From contig NC_049986.1 of the NCBI RefSeq assembly GCF_000003815.2, positions 4,196,468-4,220,185 on the forward strand: DNA of 23,718 nt, in the 5' to 3' direction. Made by a program: the position numbers and the translations under genes. Shown piece by piece: positions 8,657 to 23,718 of the stretch; position 1 is the first letter of the stretch, and every line of letters starts with the position of its first letter. Source of the stretch: Branchiostoma floridae. Taxonomy: Eukaryota; Chordata; Leptocardii; Amphioxiformes; Branchiostomatidae. The notes under the pieces are model-generated. The model worked only from the letters and a program-made list of their open reading frames with translations. It had not been told where the DNA came from and ran no database searches.

Positions 8657-10425
8657 CAAATGTTTGTTATGTATGTACATTTATGTCATACCTGGGTCGT
8701 GATAACATGTAATACAGCTGTTCAGGACCGGGTGATAACATTCCGTATCACATGGGGTTCTCAGTTGTATCACACGGGCTTCCATCGAATATGGCACAGC
8801 CAAAAATTTAAATGTCGGATTTGGACGTTGGGAATCACTGTTGTTACAATGTTTTGTTTGAGGACAACTCCAACCTCCTACAATAGACAGAAGTGGTTCA
8901 TGTGAAATCCTAATATCAAACTGCACTTAGCTACATATATATATAGTATAATATTATGTATTAAGAAAGATTTCTAAAAGATAGAGAAACTATTTTACTG
9001 TATATTTTGTATAAATTTTTTTGTATAAATCACTTGCTGGCACCTCAAAGGATGAAAAATGATAATGATAATTGTATAAATTTATAAGCGTTTGTATATT
9101 AGTCATGAATTTTGCACGCAATATATTCATTGTTGAAACACTATAGTTTTGACTTTATAGGCAAGAAAGTCTACTTTGAGTGTAAACATACTTTTATTAA
9201 GGGCAAAAAAGAGATCATACTGAAAAAATCGTCCACAACAAAGTTTAATCACACTGAAACCACACAAATATATGGCAGGCCACAGCTGTGGTGACAAGAG
9301 CCGTTATAAAACTTTATGTACATGTATCTAGTGTTGTGCCACATCACATACAACGTGATATACAATTGGTAACAAAAAATAAGTGTTCCACTTCGTAGTT
9401 TTCTAGCAGCATTCTCACTGTTCAACCCGCTTGTACCTACAAATAATTAACAATTCTAATAAACTGAATCCAACTTCTACTTAATATGGCCTTGAATGTA
9501 TTGAATTTTATAACTTGTACATAAAAATAGAAGGGTGCAAGTTTTTAGAATTTTTTCATACAGATCGGTGTAGCACAAAAATTATATTACATTCAACCAA
9601 TTTCAATTATTGTAGATCAATTACATTTCTTGAATGTAACAAATTTGTAATAACTAGAAAGGTAGAAAGTTATACTTTCAAACCAGTTATTTGCAAACTT
9701 TAAGGAATAAAATAACTTGAAGAAACTTCATGGAAATATATGGAATGAAAACAATGCATGTCACACACAAAAAAGCTGGAATAATCTTAATAGGTGTGAT
9801 GGCATAGTTTGGTTTTTCCAATATTGTATATTGGAATAAACCAGGATTGGACTATAAATGTGAGATATTTTGTAATATTTTGCTGCAGTTGGTGCTAACT
9901 TGCTGCTACAAAAGATGTGTCCTAAGTTTATCCTGTTCTCAGACATTTGAATCCTTAAGCATTCCACACTTTTGAAAGATATATATATATGAAAGGTACA
10001 ATAATTCTTTTTTGATTGTTTAAAGATGCATTCATTGTACAGTAATTTGCACTTGTGCTGTATGTACCTTCGAGAGGATGGGTAGCAACACTGTTGGATA
10101 ACACTTCAAACAATTGATATTTGCTGTACAAATGTGTGTACGCTATGAATATGAAGCGCACGTAGAATTTTGACATTCTTTATAAACCATGCATTTTGCC
10201 ACAATAAAATCACCAGGCTTGACGTCTTGTTGTCTCTATATTGTTTTGTTGTTGTTGTTGTTGTTGTTGTCCTAATGGCTCGTTTTAACACTGGAGTTTG
10301 GTTACTCTTCCCACACATAATTTGAATCTTTGAAAACGGTCTTTGGCAAACAAGGGTCAAACAATAATTGTCATGGAGTATCAGACGACAAGTCATCAGG
10401 GGTGGTGCAAGTATTCACAAAACCT
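8657..10425. other. AT-rich intergenic stretch, no gene seen
   Basis: This region lies between the MITE cluster and the 3' end of the tektin-like gene. I see only simple features: a TATATA tract near 8935-8945, a short palindrome TTCCAATA/TATTGGAA near 9818, and a GTT microsatellite near 10240-10271. The open frames are low complexity or unrecognisable. Confidence 0.5.
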
Positions 10426-19342
<8,917 letters not shown>

Positions 19343-19816
19343 CTTGTTCCTGCGTCAAAAACAGAGAAATCGCCGCCAGGAAATCCTAGGAGGATGCCAG
19401 GAGTGCACTTTTAAAGCCGTGTATTGATAAAATCAAGCCTCCTTGCCCCGAGGCGTCATCTCCATACACACCGTCGTTATGGAAACCACCGCACGGACTT
19501 CTGGGAAATCACAGGCCCTCTAGTTGCGAGCGTCATCTAGCGGAATCTTTTTGATTTACAACTACAACCTCCAGCTTGGTGACACGTCATGTCAGCATCT
19601 CGACAGTTTCCAGTATACTTTTCGATAACGCTCTTTTGTACAAAGATATAGCTTCTATAGCACCTATACTGTAAGCGGCAGTCGTACAGCACATATAGAC
19701 GTTACTAGAACGACGCACCGGAAGCTTTTTACTCTCGAGGGAGCTCTTCTATGGTCTGCCCCCCTCCCTCAAAATTTTGCTTTGGTGGAACATTTTGATT
19801 TTACATTACCGTAAAT
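19343..19816. promoter_or_regulatory. Divergent promoter between the TEKTL1-like gene and COG6
   Basis: The 474 bp between two head-to-head start codons is richer in CpG than the flanking introns and has no TATA box at a useful distance from either ATG. It must contain both 5' leaders. An X-box at 19473-19486 lies nearer the tektin-like gene. Confidence 0.6.
19473..19486. promoter_or_regulatory. X-box motif (RFX binding site)
   Basis: GTCGTTATGGAAAC fits every position of the ciliary X-box consensus GTHNYYATRRNAAC. It is 131 bp upstream of the TEKTL1-like ATG and 331 bp from the COG6 ATG. RFX factors use this site to switch on ciliary and flagellar genes in animals. Confidence 0.65.
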
Positions 19817-19909
19817 ATGGGAGATACTGCGACGACTTCTCAGAGCCAAAGCAATCCGTTGGCTCGGAAGTTGAACAAGATTCTAGAAACTCGACTCGAC
19901 AATGACAAG
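19817..19909 (+). CDS. COG6: COG6 exon 1
   Basis: 31 codons, [20 protein letters not shown] to DNDK, with donor AAG|GTCAGT (phase 0). Confidence 0.93.
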
Positions 19910-22900
19910 GTCAGTGACAGTCCGAGTATTTTGAATTTCTAAAGGTACTCAGCTATAATAGTAACGTTATAAACTGAGTAACATCAAAGAGCATTCATCA
20001 ACAGTTGTTGATGAAAGCTCCTTTGTAGAGGGCCTGCATGCCTTTTTACGTTAAGCGTTACGAGCCAATTTAGTTCACCATTTATTGTTACCACCCCCCT
20101 CTAATTCAACGTTAAACTAATAGAGGAATACCTAAAAAAATGAAGTCACTGTATTTGGCCATTTTTCTACATTGAGTTTAATCAAGGACCGCAGTCCTTG
20201 GTTGAATCTAGTCCTTATCACACTTCACAGCAGTATTCACAACCTATGGATACGACTTTGTTGTGTCGTGAGGACGTCTTGAAATATGTGCACTTCCCTC
20301 CGCTGCTTGAGTTGTCTACCATTTTATCCAACTTTCTGACAAACCAATTAGGCACGCTCTAGAACGCGTTCGATGGTTTGCTCGAATCATTACTGAAGTT
20401 TGTTGAAAGTCCCCCGCTAAGCTCCGAAGATCTGTAACCGTAACGGTTGATTCAGAAATCTAGGACTGACTTACACTGTACTTTCAGTGGAGGCGACAAC
20501 GCTTTACGCTTCATTCAAGAACCCCCATACATACTAATATGTACTGCTAAGTCTGTACAGTACATCTTAGTTGCAAACTGACAACGTAATTTTTGAATCA
20601 TTACAGGAAATGCTGGATGCTCTGGAGGCCTTGTCTCAGTTCTTCGGGGAGAATAGTCTCCGCAGTCGTCGAAACTTACGAGGTGATATCGAACACAGGA
20701 GCCTGACCATCAATGAGGAGTTTGCAGTTGCTTTTAAAGAAGTGAAAGAGGTACTGTAAATGCAGAAATGTTCGCGTTGGATTAATGTTTGCGGTTTTTG
20801 CGGCGACCAGTTTACCGCGAAATTAAATCCACCGCGAAAATTTTTCTATTAAGGTATTAGACTGCAGTTGATGGTGTTACCGCGAAATTAAATCCACCGC
20901 GAAAAGTCATTTTTCCCGCTACCGCGAAATTAAATCCCCGCGAACTTAAATGCATTTACAGTATATATATAATTTCAATGTTCTTTTGCAATCTAAGGCA
21001 TAAATACAGATAGTTCATTTCGCTGCTGCTTTGATTCAAAATGCAATTTTTTTTTGGCCAAAAATTTATGTACACCAGATGTTATTGATACAGTAATTGA
21101 ATTTTAGGCCAGGAAATGATATAAAAGAAACTTTTACAAGAATGAAAGCAATAAATGCTGTCAGTTTCTTGCAGACTGAAGAAACAAAGGTTCAAACAAG
21201 CTGATGTAATTTTCATCTCTGATTCTCTGTTATACCTTATCTAACCCTCATGACCTCAATGAAAGGCAATGACCCTAATTGACGCAGGCGCAGAAGGCCC
21301 AAAATGAGTCCATACAGTATTTTAGCCTATTTTCTACTTGCAGCAGGAAAATGTAAGAAACATTTCATATTGGTGAGACAGTTATATGCCGTCAACGCGA
21401 ACAAGACGTTCAGATTAGGCAAAAAAACAGGGTTTTGGTTTATTTTTTTAGCCTGTGCTGACCCCTAATTTGAAGTGGTCAGTCCCTAACTTGAGGTCAT
21501 GTGAGGCCAAGATGGCGGCAAACTTGAGGGCTGCGGGACCTTCCGCTGGTCGTAATTTTTTTAAATCAGACTTTTTGACACTTTGATAGCGGGCTGCTGT
21601 GTGGGGTGAGTTCTTATGACCTGAAATGTTCAGGGATGAGATTATGACACCCTGAACTTGCCTATTTTTACATTATCGCCAATACAGATTTCCATTAGTG
21701 TTCACTGGCCTGAAAGGCGGCCTGCAGGCCAATTTGAGCTTTCATGAATGAATAGAGGTTAAATGAAACAAAGAAACTGAGTGAAGACATTTTTACCTAC
21801 ATGTACAATTGTGTCTATCAGCAACTAGATGGTATCCACGAAGATGTGCGAGCGATGTCTGAATGCTGCCAGGATATGACGAGCAGACTCAAGGTGCGTA
21901 TGGCTGCCTTCTTAAAGGGTAGCTAGGCCTACCAGTACTAGTGACACTAAAGTTTCTCAGCAGAAAAGCATGACATTGTGGTTTTGAGACGTATGCCAAA
22001 AATAAAGATATTTTACATCATTCACCCGGACGGGAGACCTGGCGCATCCCCGTCTTGTATTCAGCTAGAAGAAAGGGTATGCCACCCCGTAAGGGGCGGT
22101 ATGACCCCAACGGTGCTGTAATACACAGTATGACTATGATTGACTGACTGAAAGATATTTCCAGACCTTTAAAATACATATACTGTAGATTTTTAAATGT
22201 TTGCTGTGGTTTTATCTTCAAATAAACCTCTCTACTGAAAATATGCATTTCCATATTTTACTGTACTGTACTGAATTGTTTCAACCAAGAACGTAAAAAG
22301 CCTCCTTTCCTCATCCTGCAAAAGTAATTCTTTACAAAAATTAAGGTATTTACAGTAAAAATAGAGATACTGTAAGTGTAAGTGCATTCTGTCAATTTTC
22401 TTACAGTCACTGCTTAAAACCTCCTGTTTGACCATCTCTAAAATGCCATGTCTTTCCTTGTTAGGTGGCAAAGGAACAAACTCACGATCTCATCAACCAA
22501 ACCACGAAACTACAGGCTGAAAGGTCAGTCCCATGAACTCATATCCCATCATTTTGGTCAGCTAGCATTTCAGATACAATGTGTGTGTGTGTGTGTGTGC
22601 ATGTGTGTTTTGTGTGTGTGTGTGCGTGTGTGTTTTGTGTGTGTGTGTGCGTGTGTGTTTTGCATGTGTGTGTGCGTGTGTGTTTTGTGTGTGTGTGTGC
22701 GTGTGTGTTTTGTGTATGTGTCTATGCCTGGAAACACTCAATGAGTTGTGGCAGAATCTTGATGGTTTATTGTATGTATTTTTGTAAGTGTCAACATGGA
22801 AGACATGTTTAAAAAGGCCACCTGGCATCTTTCAATGATACTGCAGCAGCTGAACTGTTTAATCAAATCTAGCCAGGGTAGTTGGGCAGCCCTGGCTGTG

Positions 22901-23578
22901 CATGCTGATGAACTAGCCAAATAGATGAATAAAAAAAATGAATTTGCATAATTGATGAAACACTTTGTTTAGGTTGAGTGTAATGTAATCATTATACATT
23001 ATGCAAATTGGGGCACCATCCACAGATGGACAGTGACAATCAGGGTTGTAGCCAGTACCCGTCACTTCCGTCACTTTGAAGGGATTTTGCAGCTGGGGAC
23101 GGAAAATTTTTCCCCCCATTCCGTCCTCTGTGAGCAAAATTTAACCCTCAAAATACAGGAAATAGCATTTCAGAGGGTCTAGATTTCAAAATGTTCCTTC
23201 GGAGCATGCCCCCGGACCCCCTAGGAATGCTGCACCAAAGCCATTCAAAATCGAGGGGACTGAAAATGATTTCTGGCTGGCTACAACCCTGGTGGCAATA
23301 ATTGTTTGTCAAACAGGTGTAAGGTTTGTTTGTTCTTATTGATGTTGCAGCCAGTTACTACAGATGAAGGCAGAGGTGGCCGACGCTTTCCTGTCCAAGT
23401 TCCAGCTGCAGCCGGCTGAGATGAAGGTCCTCCGGGGCAGTCACAACACCTCCATGACAGAGGTAGGAACATACACACACACACACACACAGGTCCTCCG
23501 GGGCAGCCACAACACCACCATGACAGAGGTAAGAACATACACACACACACACAGAGACACACACACACACACACATAC

Positions 23579-23620
<42 letters not shown>

Positions 23621-23718
23621 ACACAGACACACACACACACACACACACATACACACACACACACACAAACACACAGGGCAGCCACAACACCACCATGACA
23701 GAGGTAGGAACACACACA
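19817..23718 (+). CDS. COG6: Conserved oligomeric Golgi complex subunit 6, N-terminal part
   Basis: Five plus-strand exons (19817-19909, 20607-20750, 21822-21893, 22465-22523, 23351-23462) join in frame to about 160 residues, roughly the first quarter of the ~657-residue animal protein. The rest is beyond the right edge. Diagnostic blocks are [51 protein letters not shown] and [11 protein letters not shown], each nearly identical to vertebrate COG6. COG6 is part of lobe B of the eight-subunit Golgi tether that captures recycling vesicles and maintains glycosyltransferases. The start has A at -3 and G at +4 and sits at the expected N-terminus. Two donors in this gene are abnormal: exon 2 has a transposon in it, and exon 5 is partly duplicated. 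Confidence 0.95.
20607..20750 (+). CDS. COG6: COG6 exon 2
   Basis: 48 codons after acceptor CATTACAG, from [17 protein letters not shown] to FKEVKE. The donor is GAG|GTACTG, whose +4 base onward belongs to a MITE. Confidence 0.93.
20754..20961. mobile_element. TA-target MITE inserted in the COG6 exon 2 donor
   Basis: The ends CTGTAAATGCA and TGCATTTACAG are inverted, followed inward by TTCGCG/CGCGAA, and TA flanks both sides (20752-20753, 20962-20963). Inside, the block ACCGCGAAATTAAATCC recurs three times. It is 208 bp with no coding capacity. Confidence 0.8.
20964..21821. other. COG6 intron 2, remainder
   Basis: No exon seen. A CAAGATGGCGGC match to the YY1-type motif lies near 21510, and the stretch at about 21260-21640 is less AT-rich than its surroundings and may be an old repeat, but no boundaries could be defined. 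Confidence 0.4.
21822..21893 (+). CDS. COG6: COG6 exon 3
   Basis: 24 codons, [20 protein letters not shown] then SRLK, with acceptor GTCTATCAG and donor AAG|GTGCGT. Confidence 0.92.
22015..22160. repeat. Possible non-LTR retrotransposon 3' tail
   Basis: A GC-richer block (ACCCCGTAAGGGGCGGTATG and GACCCCAACGGTGCTGTAAT) ends in ACTATGATTGACTGACTGA, a short ACTG-repeat tail of the kind that ends some LINEs. No coding part is attached. Recognition is from general form only. Confidence 0.35.
22465..22523 (+). CDS. COG6: COG6 exon 4
   Basis: 59 nt, [19 protein letters not shown] plus two bases of a Ser codon, with acceptor CTTGTTAG and donor AAAG|GTCAGT. Confidence 0.92.
22581..22720. repeat. GT minisatellite, 25-nt unit
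   Basis: About five units of (TG)6-CG-(TG)3-TTTTG follow a longer GT run in COG6 intron 4. The unit is a higher-order repeat rather than a plain dinucleotide tract. The open frames through it (Cys-Val repeats) are artefacts. Confidence 0.85.
23041..23291. mobile_element. CAGGGTTGTAGCCAG hAT-like MITE, copy 2
   Basis: Inverted ends CAGGGTTGTAGCCAG and CTGGCTACAACCCTG are flanked by GTGACAAT and GTGGCAAT (7 of 8 identical), an 8-bp hAT target duplication. It lies in COG6 intron 4 and ends 59 bp before exon 5. Confidence 0.85.
23351..23462 (+). CDS. COG6: COG6 exon 5
   Basis: 112 nt after acceptor GATGTTGCAG, completing the Ser codon and reading [20 protein letters not shown] to NTSMTE. The donor is GAG|GTAGGA (phase 0). 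The last 36 nt are copied downstream. Confidence 0.92.
23463..23718 (+). repeat. CA-rich array carrying two extra copies of the COG6 exon 5 end
   Basis: CA tracts separate a 36-nt copy (23493-23528, [12 protein letters not shown]) and a 27-nt copy (23677-23703, GSHNTTMTE) of the end of exon 5, each followed by its own GTAAGA or GTAGGA donor. Both copies are preceded by CACAG, so each has AG at its left edge. The array continues past the window edge. Confidence 0.88.

Noticed and set aside
8570-8926. Overlapping open frames on both strands
   Set aside because: They start inside or just outside the right end of a MITE, with no domain recognised in either.
22562-22828. Long open frames through the GT repeat (Cys-Val or Thr-His repeats)
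   Set aside because: They are translations of a microsatellite with no start context, splice support or non-repeat domain.
23281-23715. Minus-strand open frames rich in Cys-Val over the CA array
   Set aside because: Simple-repeat artefacts antisense to COG6 exon 5 and its copies.

Overview
The window looks like a piece of an animal nuclear genome. Genes are split into short GT-AG exons on both strands, introns are large and AT-rich, and the spaces between exons are full of short inverted-repeat transposons, microsatellites and minisatellites. A COG6 exon set close to the vertebrate protein, a sperm/cilium tektin-like gene and a secreted kringle protein, together with minisatellites whose unit spans exon-intron donor junctions, suggest an invertebrate deuterostome, most likely a cephalochordate (amphioxus, Branchiostoma). 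The species call is inference.

Layout. 1-1400: a 25-bp terminal-inverted-repeat (TIR) element at the edge, a dispersed repeat, and no gene. 2015-4683 (minus): a complete three-exon gene for a small secreted protein (signal peptide, Ser/Thr/Pro linker, one C-terminal kringle) with a TATA box upstream and a poly(A) signal downstream. Its two introns carry CAGGG-type hAT-like miniature elements, one with another transposon nested in it. 5507-7026 (plus): two orphan exons that together read as WD40 repeat sequence, each about 45 bp downstream of a miniature element. 5767-8660: more miniature elements and a LINE reverse-transcriptase C-terminal fragment. 8657-10425: no gene seen. 10426-19342 (minus): a tektin-like gene, best match TEKTL1 (formerly CCDC105), with eight exons resolved and the C-terminal part cut by a 100-N gap. 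Its introns hold a LINE fragment, tandem duplications and a decayed tRNA-Leu(UAG). 19343-19816: a 474-bp divergent promoter with a perfect RFX X-box. 19817 to the right edge (plus): the first five exons of COG6, a subunit of the conserved oligomeric Golgi complex.

The most striking pattern is at 5' splice sites. Three exon-intron donor junctions have been tandemly copied into the following intron: TEKTL1 exon 2 (about four extra copies), TEKTL1 exon 4 (a 34-bp doublet) and COG6 exon 5 (two extra copies between CA tracts). A fourth donor, COG6 exon 2, has a TA-target miniature transposon inserted inside it, so the intron starts with GT-A and continues in transposon sequence. A fifth, TEKTL1 exon 3, is a non-canonical GC donor. 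The first three resemble what I recall being called 'mirage' minisatellites at the amphioxus Adh locus, which would need checking.
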